From NCBI GenBank assembly GCA_003116875.1, contig BCKT01000010.1, positions 248,001 through 312,000 on the forward strand: a DNA stretch of 64,000 nucleotides, read 5' to 3'. A program made the translations under genes and the position numbers. The stretch comes from Takashimella koratensis (lineage: Eukaryota; Basidiomycota; Tremellomycetes; Trichosporonales; Tetragoniomycetaceae). Positions 45,394 to 57,744 of the stretch are shown here, in pieces (position 1 is the stretch's first letter; each line of letters opens with the position of its first letter). A model generated the notes under the pieces. The model was not told where the DNA came from, ran no database searches, and saw nothing but the letters and a program-made list of their open reading frames with translations.

Positions 45394-46321
45394 CTACCAG
45401 TTCCCCGCCCAGTTCCTGCCCCCAGCAAGTGGGATGACCTCTCCATGCACGTAACTTCCTGCCCTACTAGCGAGCCAAATCGCTGTCCCCGCGATATCCT
45501 CCTCCTCTCCTCCTCGTTTGAGCGGCACGAGCTCCCCTGATCTCGCGAGCATGCTCTTCGGGTTTGTTGGGTCATTCATCTGACTTGGGAAGTAGCCTGG
45601 TGCGATCGCGTTAACCCTGATCCCCAGCTCGCGGAACTTGCTCGCCAAAAGACGGGTGAGGTGGTTCGTTGCTGCCTTGGAAGCCTGGTATGCCGGCTGA
45701 TGAATGATCGGGTCGGCCATCGTCGCGCCAATAGAGGAGATATTGATGATTCGTCCACCGGCAGGAGAGGCAGAGAGAAGGTGCATAGCGGAGACGGAGA
45801 GGAAGTAAGGAGATTCCACGTTGACTCGGAAAGTAGAGTCCCAGTTCTCGACGGGAGAAGCGAGCATCGCAGCTTGTAGGTCGGGTAGAGGAGTCAGGTG
45901 AGTCTGAGGGCGGTCAGGGTAGACGACGCCGGCGTTGTTGATGAGCACGTCGAGGTGGGTGAGGGTCGAGATGAACTTGGTCACGGCGTCGCGGTCGGAG
46001 GCATCGGCAACGATCCTGCACTCGTCAGCGACCTTGCCCCTTGCTTTCTTTTGAGATCCCATCGGTTGGTCAATGACAGCTGGGGGAGAGAGACTCCTTG
46101 AACACTCACGCGTGCACTTCAGCCTCGCTCGACTTGACGCTCTCGATATCAGCCTTGGCCTCTAGCAACTTGGCTTCCCTCCGTCCAACAATGTACACGA
46201 TGGCACCGTTCGCCGCGAATCCTTTGGCCATGTAGAGTCCGAGGCCCGTCCCGGCGCCGGTGATGAGGACGTGCAGCCCCTTGACGGAGAAGAGGCCGTT
46301 GAGGGTGTAGTCTTTGCTCAT
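45394..46321 (-). CDS. Short-chain dehydrogenase/reductase (classical SDR)
   Basis: ATG 46319-46321 gives MSKDYTLNGLFSVKGLHVLI, then TGAGTGLGLYMAKGF (TGxxxGLG cofactor motif) and IVGRREAK, where the Arg-Arg after the second strand favours NADP(H). A single intron (about 46030-46110) precedes RIVADASDRDAVTKFISTL. LDVLINNAG, then IINISSIGATMADP (catalytic Ser), HQPAYQASKAATNHLTRLLA (YxxxK) and RVNAIAPGYFPSQM complete the fold; the end HGEVIPLAGGRNWAGNW stops at TAG 45394-45396. Length about 280 is standard. It resembles gluconate 5-dehydrogenase/RhlG-like reductases, but substrate is not determined. It diverges from an MFS transporter. Confidence 0.92.
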
Positions 46322-47031
46322 AGTGGTGGTTGCGTTGGTAGACGTGGATGTGGAGGATGTGAAGTGCAAGGTGGAGGTGGAATAAGCTTTGTTATCGGCG
46401 AGAATGTGCAGTACCCTGGCTGAAAGGACCCCTTTGCGAGAGTCAGGCACGATCGACCGTCACCGTGTAACTGGGTCAAAACTACCCTCACGCTGACCTA
46501 AGCTCTCGTATCCAATGCATTCGTAACCCCTACAGCGTTGTACATCAGCTCTATTCTCGACGCAAGAGCACGCACAGTTCCCTCGAAACTAGCATCCAAA
46601 AGCAAATTACTCATGACCTTGCGACCGGATCCCAACCCATCACGCTTTCCGAGCCCCGGTGAATTCTTGAAGACGTTATCGCTCCAGCTCCGGCGGAGCT
46701 GTCGATCCCGATCCCTGAATTCTCGGAGCTGAAGATTTGTCAAAACAAACTGCCTACACCGAGGACCATCCCGACGTCTAGGCTTCCAGGTTTGTCAGCA
46801 GGCTCAGCAGGTGGTAAAAGCATGCGTACGCCGAGGACCCTCTAGGCTCATTCACTTGGCAAGACCGAAGAGGCAACTATCCTTGGGTCCTTTGACATCC
46901 CGGTCCGGTCGTTTTCTCCGCATCGGCTCGAACACTTCCAGTTACGGGGAAGCTAGTCGCCAGACTTTGCAGAACTCCAAGTTGTAGATTACCTCACATT
47001 GTTTCTCTCTCACCTTCTCATCACACTCACC
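46322..47031. promoter_or_regulatory. Divergent promoter SDR / MFS transporter, 0.7 kb
   Basis: Contains a minus-strand open stretch (46498-46740) with exon-like composition but no ATG or partner exon, and a near-direct repeat of CACCGAGGACC (46757-46767) and CGCCGAGGACC (46830-46840). No RNA gene seen. Confidence 0.35.
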
Positions 47032-48960
47032 ATGTCGGAACGAACACCGTTGTTGCCCAAGGGCGGGGCGGACCCGCGCTCTGTCCTCAATGCGCTCGAC
47101 TACTGGCTCATTCTTCCTGGTAAGCAAATTCTTAGTCGTAATCTATCACACGAGCCAGCTGACGGAGTTGCCCGATAGTCATTCTGCTCAACATGTTCCT
47201 CGCTGCTTTCGAGACGACGATTGCCGCGTCTACCCAGTCATCTGTCGGCGCGACTTTCCATGCAACGGACAACATTGGTAGGCGATTGTTCACATGCGTA
47301 GCTGACATGCAGCGTGGGTCGCAACATCTTACTTGATCGTTTCTACGGCTGTTCAACCTCTGTACGGCCGTGCAGCCGACTTGTTTGGCCGAACAGGCGT
47401 CTACGTCTTCTCCTTGGTTTTTTTCGGGCTCGGGTGCCTCGCATGCGGGCTGTCCCAGTCGCTCTGGCAGATGGTCGCAGCCCGAGCACTGTGCGGAATC
47501 GGCGGCGGTGGTCTTATCACCATCTCTCAAGTCGTCGCGTGGGATATCGTCCCAACTGGTATCCGACCCATCTACCAAGCGATCAACAACGTGACTTACG
47601 GTGTGAGTGAACTCTGTTTGTTGAGTACGACATTGTTGACGAGAGTAGCTCGGGGCGGCGATCGGAGCCACCTTAGGCGGGTTCATGGCCGACTCTATCG
47701 GCTGGCGCTGGGCTTATTTCGTTCCTGTACCACTCTGCGTGCTCTCTGTCCTCATCTTCCTTTGGCGTGCGACCCCGCGACTCCGCGTCCTCGCCCAACA
47801 AGAGGGTAAAGACCGCTCATCTCTCAAAGTTGAGGACATTGATTTCCTTGGTAGCGCTCTGCTCATGATCGTTATCACCCTTGTCATGGTGGTTATCAAC
47901 CTCGGAGGGGACGAGATCCCATGGACAAGTCCTGCTATTCCGGTGATCCTCCTCGTCGCACTCATCCTCGGGGTCGTGTTTGTCCGACACGAGAAGAGGT
48001 TCCCACTTCCGGTCCTCCCGATCAAGCTCATGAAGGGTCGGTACATGTGGGGTCAAATTGGTCTGAACATCTTCGGACCCATGACGGTCTTTGCTGTAGG
48101 TCCTGACTTCTCTTCAGAGCTGACCCTAGGCACTCTACCTCATTCCCCCGTTCTTTCAGACGACATTGTTCACTTCCGCGTCCGTCGCGTCTCGCCGACT
48201 TCTCTACCCAACACTCACCGCCCCTCTCGGATCCGTAATGACAGGTCTCTTCTTGCAGAAGTACCACAACCAGGCGCATATCGGCCAACGACTCGGCACC
48301 GTCCTTTTGGTCATTGGTTCTGGAATCATGCTTCTCCTCACTTTTGAAGACACCTCGGGCCGCTCGGAGATTTGGTTCATCGCTCACCTGATCTGGGTGC
48401 ACCTGGGGATGGGTATTCTCTTCCCTTCGACGTTACTGGACATCCTCAGCTGCACGGGCAAAGGTGAGCTTGAAACTTTGACGACGCTAACAATAGACCA
48501 CGCATCGGCGACATCGTTGATCTTCCTCCTTCGAAGCGTCGGTACGGTGTTGGGTATCTCAGCTTCTCAGGCAATGCTTCAAAACGTCCTCCTCGTCCAG
48601 CTCCGCAAACACATCGTCGGTCCTGGTTCAGGCAAGGTAAGCCTAATCTAATCAACAATGAACCAGAGCTAACTTTTTGGGCAGATCATCAAAGGCGTCC
48701 GTCAATCTCTCGACTACCTCATCTCTCTTCCCCCCGATGTCCGAGCCACCGCCGTCGCATGCTATAACATCGCCTTCCGCGCGTCGTTTATCCTGGTCAT
48801 GTCGATTGCTGCGTGTGCAGTGATGTCGAGCATCCTCGGGATCGGGGCGAGGAAGCCGGACGAGGAAGAGGACGAGGAGAGAGCCACGGGAGCAGATGCG
48901 GAGGCAGAGGTGACTGCAGAGGCGACGGCCGTGGTTGGAGACGTGCAGGAGCATTCGTAG
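47032..48960 (+). CDS. MFS transporter, DHA14 / vacuolar basic amino acid (Fnx1/VBA) type
   Basis: ATG 47032 starts MSERTPLLPKGG, whose TPLLP stretch resembles a dileucine-type sorting signal used by vacuolar transporters, then NALDYWLILP. Helix and motif order is typical of the 14-helix group: VILLNMFLAAFETTIAASTQ, AWVATSYLIVSTAVQPLYGR with AADLFGRTG (motif A), AARALCGIGGGGLITISQVV, NVTYGLGAAIGATLGGFMAD with SIGWRWAYFVPVP, then DFLGSALLMIVITLVMVVIN, RHEKRFPLPVLPIKLM, FLQKYHNQAHIGQRLG, and the final pair DYLISLPPDVRATAVACYNI and SFILVMSIAACAVMSSILG. The acidic tail ends at TAG 48958-48960. About six introns. Relatives transport basic amino acids into the vacuole or export drugs. Head-to-head with the SDR, which may be co-regulated. 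Confidence 0.88.
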
Positions 48961-49206
48961 TTGTCCATCAACATAGACTAGAAATGCATCATAGACATTC
49001 ATCATCAGGTAGTGCAATTAGCACACTCTACAAGATTCTTGTCTTGGTCCAGAACTTCAGGCGGAGGAAACAACTATCCTCGTCATCTCCTACATCCGCC
49101 CAATTTTGAAGTCCGGTTTCTTGAATACCAGCCTGCTCGTGCCAAATAAACTAACTGCATTACATCTACGTCATAATACAACGCTACCAACTCCAATTCT
49201 AACCGC

Positions 49207-50404
49207 TCAGATAGTCTTGTCCTTGTCATCAGAGTAGTTCTCCAAGACGGTGAGGTTCTTGTGCTTGAACACGGTACCGGGTGCTGTCCCGTAGGTGGTT
49301 CCACCGTGGACAGCCTTGACACGGGCGCCGACGTACTCGGCTGCCGTTGCGGTATCGGCAGTGACCTCGCAGTCGGCGTCGGTGATCATCCCCAATCGCT
49401 TGAGGAGAGGGGAAGGGGCAACAACGACGGGGACATCGTCGTTCGGTCGGCAGCCGTAGATGACACCAACTCGGTGAATCTGGTCCTGGTCAGGAGGTGG
49501 GCGGTGGACACGGTGAATCGTCGACTTGAGGTACCCCTTGGTCATGAAAGAGAGAGTGTCGGCGACGTTGACGACGATGGAACCCTTGAGGGGCTTGATG
49601 TCGGCGTATTGCCCGTCAGGCATCTTCACCTGAAGACCAGAGACGGTCTGGCTGAAGAGGAGTGTAAGACTGCCGTAGTCGGTGTGCGCCCAGCTCCAGA
49701 GGTTGTTGACCTTTTCGTTGTCCTCCTCAGGTCGCGGGTGGTACATCATCTAATTATCAGCGGGGTTACAAGTGGTGACTCACGTAACGGAGGTGGTCCT
49801 GGGATGGCTGCTCGTACTCGTGACGCTCGACAAAGTAGTTCTCGGGAAGTTCGAGGACGAGGGCGAAGAGCTCGAACAAGGGCTTGGCGACAGTGTACCA
49901 GCATCTCCTGTGGAAGTCGGCGATGACCTTCTCGTGGTCCTTGAAGATCTGGTGGCGCGGGTAGTCCTTGTAGTCTTCGCTGTACTTGGGGAGGTTGAGG
50001 AGCTCCATGTTGTCCTTGACATCGGTGTCGGCGATCGTACGCTCCCATGCGGCGCGGTATCCGAAGTAGCCACCGTTCTTGGCGTCGATAGGGTTGGACA
50101 TGCGCTCCTCGAGAGGGAGGTTGTAGAATGCCTGGCCGATAGCGAATTGGTGCTCAATCTCCTCCTCGGTGAAGTCGGTGCCGGTGACGATCCAGAACCC
50201 GACGTCGGTGAGCGCGGTGCGGATGGTCTCAACCTGGAATCGTTAGCTTTGGCACAATGGGAAGTAGGACAGGAGACATACAAGTTCGAGCTTGCCCTCG
50301 GGGGTCTTGGCCTTGCTGATGTCGATGTTGGTAAGGTTGGCCCAGTTGAGCTCGTACTTGGTCGGCTCGGGGCGGTCCCACTTGGGAATAGGAGCGATAG
50401 TCAT
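49207..50404 (-). CDS. 2-oxoglutarate/Fe(II)-dependent dioxygenase (isopenicillin N synthase-like)
   Basis: ATG 50402-50404 starts MTIAPIPKWDRPEPTKYELN. After one intron the DIOX_N region reads VETIRTALTDVGFWIVTGTD and FYNLPLEERMSNPIDAKNGG with YFGYRAAWERT. After another intron the catalytic jelly roll follows: MMYHPRP, NLWSWAHTDYGSLTLLFSQT (HxD iron ligands), VSGLQVKMPDGQYADIKPLK, VVNVADTLSFMTKGYLKSTI, HRVHRPP (distal His) and RVGVIYGCRPN, where the Arg is placed to bind 2-oxoglutarate. Stop TGA 49207-49209 follows NYSDDKDKTI. Length and layout match fungal members that include thymine 7-hydroxylase and many uncharacterised enzymes. It is divergent from a permease of the allantoate/nicotinate type, so a small nitrogenous or carboxylate substrate is plausible. 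Confidence 0.92.
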
Positions 50405-51479
50405 GGCGGCTGAGTGAAAGGTCTGGAGTAGTGGCGAGAGTGTTGCAGTTGGATCTGGGGTATGGATGGACTCGTTTTTATACTCGGAAGAGTGGATGGA
50501 TGAGGAGAAGTGACAAAGTCAAAGTCGGCGGTGAATGTACAAGTAATGTCTAGTTCCCAGTGTCCAACTTCGTCTCCGTAGGTCGTCTCGCGGGTCGGAA
50601 TGTTGCGGCGAGTTGAGCCCTGCCTAGAGTTCTCCACTGCTTGCTCAGGTCCGAGTTCGTCGTACGGCGTCATGACCATTTCCCCCACCTCTCCCTTCTC
50701 TCCGTAAGCGACGTATCCATTCTTGCCGAGGCTTCCGGCACGGACCCTCGGCGGACGAATCTTTTCTCGACGACGTGCGCGGTCAATACGGACGTGGGAG
50801 CAAGCACGAAGTCGCTCGAGATAAGCTTTGGATTGACTGCGGTCGGACCTGAAGTCGTTTGCCACTTTCGGGGGCTCGGAGAGACGGAGCTGACGGAGTC
50901 CCGAGATGATAAGAAATGGCGTTTGACCCAGCTCCGAAACTTTTACTACCTCCCACCGACTCATTCCACCTCCAAAACAACCACAACAGGTAAAACGGTG
51001 GCAACAACAACGGTCTCGAGCACGAACAACGAGCCTGGACCCGGGGAAGAGACTGCTCACACAACCCGCTTCGCCGCGACCGACGTCGTCATCCCTTGCA
51101 CCTTCCTCCGCGTCTGCTTCCACCTCGCCGTCACGCCCAGACACCCAGTCCCGCAGGTCCGGGTCACTCATCGTCTTGGAGAGATAACGAAACCAAGTCG
51201 CCATCACATTGTGCGTCGTCGCGATAACCACTCTTCTCTTCCTCTCCCCTCTCCCCTCTCCCCTCACACCCTCCTCGCCTCTCCTCTGCTTCTCGGGCCC
51301 TTCCCCCCCCCTGCTCGCCTGCTCGGGGTATTGGTCATTTGAAAACTTCCGCCCGTGGGAGAAAGACGTTGGAAAAAAAAGAGACCCCCTCAGCAAAGTG
51401 CTTATAATAAGACCTTGTTTGATAGGATCGACGCAAACACCCCCCTTCGACAACACTCCCCTACCGCAACTCTTACACC
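50405..51479. promoter_or_regulatory. Divergent promoter, dioxygenase / ACS permease, with two TATA boxes
   Basis: A 1.07-kb intergenic region. TATAAAAA (minus sense, about 50476-50484) lies some 75 bp upstream of the dioxygenase ATG and TATAATAA (about 51413-51420) some 62 bp upstream of the permease ATG. This symmetry suggests inducible, co-regulated genes. A GATAAG site is at 50908-50913 and a CCTCTCC pyrimidine repeat at about 51236-51290. Long open frames on both strands through this gap are unlikely to be coding. Confidence 0.5.
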
Positions 51480-53200
51480 ATGTCTGAGGACCTCGTTCAC
51501 TTGAAACAGGCGGAGCGCAAGCTCTTGTGGAAGCTCGACTTGCTTCTCATGCCCCTCTTGACCATCACCCTTGGTCTTCAGTACTACGACAAGGCTGCTC
51601 TCTCCTCGGCTGCCTCAGGTGGTATCCTCGCTGACCTCGTGAGTCTTCATCATCGTTCTGCTACCCCTCCCGTGCTGACTCCTTCAGGGCTTGTCCACGA
51701 CCACCAATGGTGTCACCTCGACCGCTCGTTACTCTACAGCCACTGCGTGAGTCTTTACTTCTCACCTGAGCTTTGGAAACCAACCATTCCCTCAGATGCT
51801 TCTACTATGGTTACATAGTAGCTGTGCTTCCCATCGCGCTCATCCTCGCTCGTGTCAACCTTCGATGGGCCGCGGGCGCCGCCATCTTTGTCTGGGGCAT
51901 CGTCTGCATCCTCACCGTCGTCTGCACCAACTGTAGGTTGCCAACTCCTCTAGAGTCCGTACTAACTTCCCCAAGACCAGGGCTTTTACGCACAGCGAGT
52001 CTTCCTCGGCCTTCTTGAATCCGTTGTCTCTCCCGCTTTCGTCGCTATCACTGCGCTCTGGTACAAGCCCCAAGAGCAGGCTGTCCGCCTCGGTATTTGG
52101 TACTCTGCCACTGGTATCTTCTCCATGTTCAGCGGTGCTATCAACTACGGTCTCGTCTTTGCCGGCGGTACTCACCCATGGAAGAACATTTACTACTTCT
52201 GCGGCGCCGTCACCATGTTCTGGGGGTGAGTTGATTTTCATTCCTCCGACCTGACAGATCGTGCTGACTTTCCCAGCCTCGTCACTCTTGCTCTCCTCCC
52301 GGCCTCGCCCCTCCAGCCGGGCTTCTTCTTCAACGACGCCGAGAAGGAGCTCCTTGTTCGTCGATTCGAGGAGAACCCTTACGCTCGTGACCGCCAGTCG
52401 TTCAAGGTCGACCAATTCGTCGAGGCTGTCATCGACATCAAGACCTGGCTCTACCTCCTTATGGCCGCTATGATCTACGTAAGTTCTCCCTCTTCAACTC
52501 TTGCTGACGACAGATCTGCAACGGCTCCGTTACTGCTTTCGGTACCCTCATCATCAAGTCGATCGGCTACACCGGGCTCCAGTCGATCGCCCTCACTATC
52601 CCAGGTGGCGCCGTTACCTGCGTGACCATCTACTTCTTCACCTTCTTTGCCGACCGATACAAGAACATCCGCACTTACCTCCTCCCGCTCTCCTGCATTC
52701 CCGTCGTCATTGGCGCCATCGTCATCTGGGCCGGTCCCTGGACCCCCCACGCCGGCCCCCTCATCGGCTACTACCTTGTCGCCTCGTTCGGTGCGCCTTA
52801 CGTCCTCCTTCTCGCTCTTGGGTCCGCCAACACCGCGGGCTCCACCAAGAAGGCTGTCGTCTCTGGCGCCATCTTCATCGGTTACAACGTGGGTAACATC
52901 GCTGCTGCCTACACCGTCAAGTCTCAGGAGGCTGCTACCAAGTACAAGACCACCTGGATCACTGTCATCGTCGCCATGGTTGTTGCGTCGATCGCGTCCA
53001 TCGTCCTCCGCTTCATCCTCATCGCTGAGAACAAGCGCCGCGATGCCCTTGCCGCGACCAACGCCGCCGCTGCTGTCCCCGAGGCTGACGGTGAGAAACT
53101 CGCCCTCGGCGGCCACACCGACGTTCCCGTCATCGAGAACCTCGAGGCGTACACCGACGTCACCGACAAGCACAGGCCAGAGTTTAGGTACTCGTACTAA
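51480..53200 (+). CDS. MFS permease of the anion:cation symporter (allantoate/nicotinate) family
   Basis: ATG 51480 gives MSEDLVHLKQAERKLLWKLD, then LLLMPLLTITLGLQYYDKAA (helix 1 with the YxDK/A motif of Dal5-like transporters). Short introns join GLSTTTNGVTSTARYSTATA to MFYYGYIVAVLPIALILARV. Motifs VFLGLLESVVSPAFVAITAL, YKPQEQAVRLGIWYSATGIF and FMFSGAINYG-like sequence follow, then FFNDAEKELLVRRFEENPYA in the central loop. Later helices include FGTLIIKSIGYTGLQSIALT and KKAVVSGAIFIGYNVGNIAA. The end HRPEFRYSY stops at TAA 53198-53200 and resembles the FRYVY-like end of this family. 12 helices; plasma membrane uptake of organic anions such as allantoate, nicotinate or pantothenate. Four or five introns. 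Confidence 0.92.
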
Positions 53201-53983
53201 GTTTCCGAAATCAGTTAATAGATGTCGATTCTTGGTTGTTATACTACCATCTCTGTCCCTTGTCCGTTTCGATAGTGGCTCTCTTCGCCCTTTTTTCTCG
53301 GCATCGTTCGATTGTCTCGTGGATTCGTTGGCGGTCCGTAAGGAGCGTCATAGGCGTGCGTAGGCTGTGTGCGGATCTTGGGAGGGATGGGTTAATTTAG
53401 ATACAGTAGTACATGCATAGTTTGGGCACACTGCACTGCTGACTCGGATCGGAGCTGCAAGAGCTGCAAGGGTTGGGAGTCTGATAAGAAGTGGGAAGGG
53501 CATAGGATGGTCCGGGAGTTAGGTCAAGGGGCACATGGATTGGCAAAGCCAAGCACCGATCTTGGCGAGGATTCGGAAACATGTAGCCAAGAGTATCCAT
53601 TGTCCGAATAACTGCAGTCATGGAGCATTGCAGCAGGGGTGGACACAACCCAGATGTCGAGTCGTTTGACAGAGCCTGGTGGGACGGGGTTCATCCCGAC
53701 GCAAACGAGCAGTCGGTTAAACAGGGGTACCCCGCCCCTCTGCCGCCCGCTGCCTGCTGCCCTGCTGCCCTGCTCCTCCCCCCGCCAAGCCTCGTTCAAG
53801 CACGCCAGTTTCCGCCATCCGCCACCTGCGATAAACATTTTTCATCCTGACTCTATTTATTCATTTTTCCATCCTTCCCACTCACTACTCCTCACTCTTG
53901 TCCATACCTGCCCACCACCTACCCGCTGTCTCTTCTTCACTCCTACCTATACCTTCCCGTGCTCTTGACCCAGACTCATACCG
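53201..53983. other. Intergenic, 0.78 kb
   Basis: 3' flank of the permease and promoter of the DUF1275 gene. The CTGCCGCCCGCTGCCTGCTGCCCTGCTGCC tract near 53740-53770 is a degenerate CTGCC repeat. The open frames here have no recognisable domain. Confidence 0.4.
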
Positions 53984-55128
53984 ATGGACGCCGAGATGGC
54001 TAGTCAACCGAGCGACCCGAAATCCTCGCCCCAGTCTCCTCAACCCCCGCCCGAGCCTTCGTCCGTGCAACGAGTCAGGACATACCTCGATACCGGCGTT
54101 GACAGTAAAGAGACCAACGCTGTCTCAATCTACGCTTGCTTCTTGACAGGTTTCACCTCGGCCCTCTCTTTCACCGTGAGTCGCTACTTCCTCGCCCTCT
54201 GTATTCCTCTTCTCGACTCGATTGTGCCCACGTCGACCCCTTGTTAACTTGTGTTTATTTTTTGCACCTGCTTGCCCCACGGGAAATCCCCCCCTGGCCA
54301 TTTCCCGAATCCCGCTCTCCTCCCTCTTCCCTCTTCACTCCTCACTTCGGCTGAACCCTCTTCCTCCCTCCCCTTTAGGCATGCTACATCTGGTGCGGTT
54401 TCCAAACAGGCAACGTCGCGCAACTTGGTCTCGCTGTAGCACGTACCTTTGACCCTCTTTCTACTCGTACCTACGTCTTTGAGAAAGCGGACCAACAAGC
54501 CTTCGCCTCTTTGCTCTCGTTTCTCATCGGTACCTCGCTCGGTCGGCTGGGTGACAAAGTCGGCGCGAAGAAAAGGACATGGTTGGTCCTCGCGAGCTTT
54601 ATGCAGAGTCTGATGGCGATGGCGGCGGCACTGGCGGTGCATTATTCCGGAGAGGGAGCGTATGCGGACGGGAGGTGTAACCCCACTTGGAGGACACCGC
54701 TGGGTATGGTCGCTCTCGGCTTCTTGTCGGCCACCCTTGGTCTCCAGGGTATCATTGGCAAAGTGAGTATTTGGTTTGACTGTCGGGGTCATAGTCAGCG
54801 CCTGGAGCTGGTGTTCAAACAAACCCTTCTCCATATCTTCGGCATTGACTCACGCTGACTCACGCAGCGCATCGGGAGCCCAATGAACACTACCGTCGTC
54901 CTCACCACTACCTGGGTTGAGATTTTTAATGACCCTTTCCTCTTTGCCCTCAAGCCTGTCCAGTCGCGTGACGTCCGCGTCGCCGGTGTCTTCTTCCTCT
55001 TCCTCGGCGCGCTCATCTCGCGCGCGTTGGTGGGCAGAATCGGAGATGCAGGGACGATCGGGGTGTTGTGTGGATTGAGGACGGTACAGACCGTTTGGTG
55101 GATCCTGACTCCGGCGGTAAAGAAGTAG
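53984..55128 (+). CDS. DUF1275 (YoaK family) membrane protein
   Basis: ATG 53984 starts MDAEMASQPSDPKSSPQSPQ, a disordered Pro-rich tail, then VRTYLDTGVDSKETNAVSIY and ACFLTGFTSALSFT. A 200-nt intron (unusually long here) joins ACYIWCGFQTGNVAQLGLAV, the conserved F-TGN motif of DUF1275. Further helices are SLLSFLIGTSLGRLGD, TWLVLASFMQSLMAMAAALA, PLGMVALGFLSATLGLQGII, then after an intron RIGSPMNTTVVLTTTWVEIF (conserved T-x-T-T block) and VAGVFFLFLGALISRALVGR. Stop TAG 55126-55128 after ILTPAVKK. Six or so helices as expected. Family function is unknown. The gene converges on IDH2. Confidence 0.9.
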
Positions 55129-55567
55129 TCCGCGGCAGAGGAGGGATCTATAGATGAGAGGTTGGGGCTGTAGGTACATGTGTAGACTCAGATATAGGAG
55201 GGACAAGGGTGGTCCTCCCCTTGGTCACGATAGACTAGACTCGATGTTGTGTGTACAGCGAGCAGAGCGTGTCGTGTTCACATGGCCCCTTGTTAGAGAG
55301 TAACCATCATCTTCACACAATCTACTGTTTATCATAATGCATGTTCTGGTTTTTTGTGCTTTCAGTTTCAACGTTCCCCTTCCCGAGTCTTCCGTCGCTG
55401 TACTCATCGGGAGCACTCGTCATCCAACTCGGAACTCAGGTTTTTACTTTAGAACAAAAGGCATTAAGACCGCCTCGACCCATATCTCCTCCTTTCCCAG
55501 TGAACCTCGCCATGTTTCGTGAAAGATGATTAAGAACCCGGTTTTGAAGAGTAGTTCAAGGGGGGAT
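55129..55567. other. Intergenic between convergent genes, 0.44 kb
   Basis: 3' flanks of DUF1275 and IDH2 genes. No gene seen. Confidence 0.4.
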
Positions 55568-57241
<1,674 letters not shown>

Positions 57242-57351
57242 GGCGAGGATAGGGGTGGGGTGAGGGTGAGGTGGGGGAGAGTGGTGGTGGTGAGGGGTGA
57301 AGGGGTGGTGAGTTGGGATGAAGAGATGAAGGTGAGTGGTGTTGTCCTGCG

Positions 57352-57389
<38 letters not shown>

Positions 57390-57744
57390 TCATTTTCACT
57401 GCAGCACTTTCTCCAAGCCCTCTCGATGCTCTCGGCCGACATCCGCCGTAGAATCCCGATATTACATAAGCATCCTCTGTGACCCCCGTTCGCTCCCTTT
57501 CGGCCCGACTGCTTATTTTCGGGCGTCCACAGCGTCCACTGTAGCTTACCATAGTGGCATCCTGCACGCTGAGAGTGAGGAGAGATGCTCGCTCATATGT
57601 TATGCATCATAGAGAAGCGGGCATGAAGAGTATAGAGTAGCTGTTACTTTCGCTGTACCGAGGTATCTACAGGATGGGTTGCCTTTGGTGGCTTTCAAAT
57701 CCCTCTTCTTGCGGCCTTTCACGCTTGCACTAGAATCCACCCAC
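57242..57744. other. IDH2 promoter and RNase T2 3' flank, 0.5 kb
   Basis: Holds the TG microsatellite and, at 57601-57642, a block (TATGCATCATAGAGA ... AGAGTATAGAGTAGCT) that recurs at 59540-59586 downstream of the second RNase T2 gene. Confidence 0.55.
57357..57388. repeat. (TG)16 microsatellite in the IDH2 upstream region
   Basis: Sixteen TG units about 120 bp upstream of the IDH2 start codon (CA repeats in the gene's sense direction). The same CA/TG class occurs next to SCC2. Confidence 0.9.

Noticed and set aside
50401..51456. Open frame of 351 codons on the minus strand, and 233 codons on the plus strand, in the dioxygenase/permease gap
   Set aside because: The region is the shared promoter with two TATA boxes; the frames begin at non-ATG codons or run through pyrimidine repeats, have no domain or helix pattern, and mirror each other.
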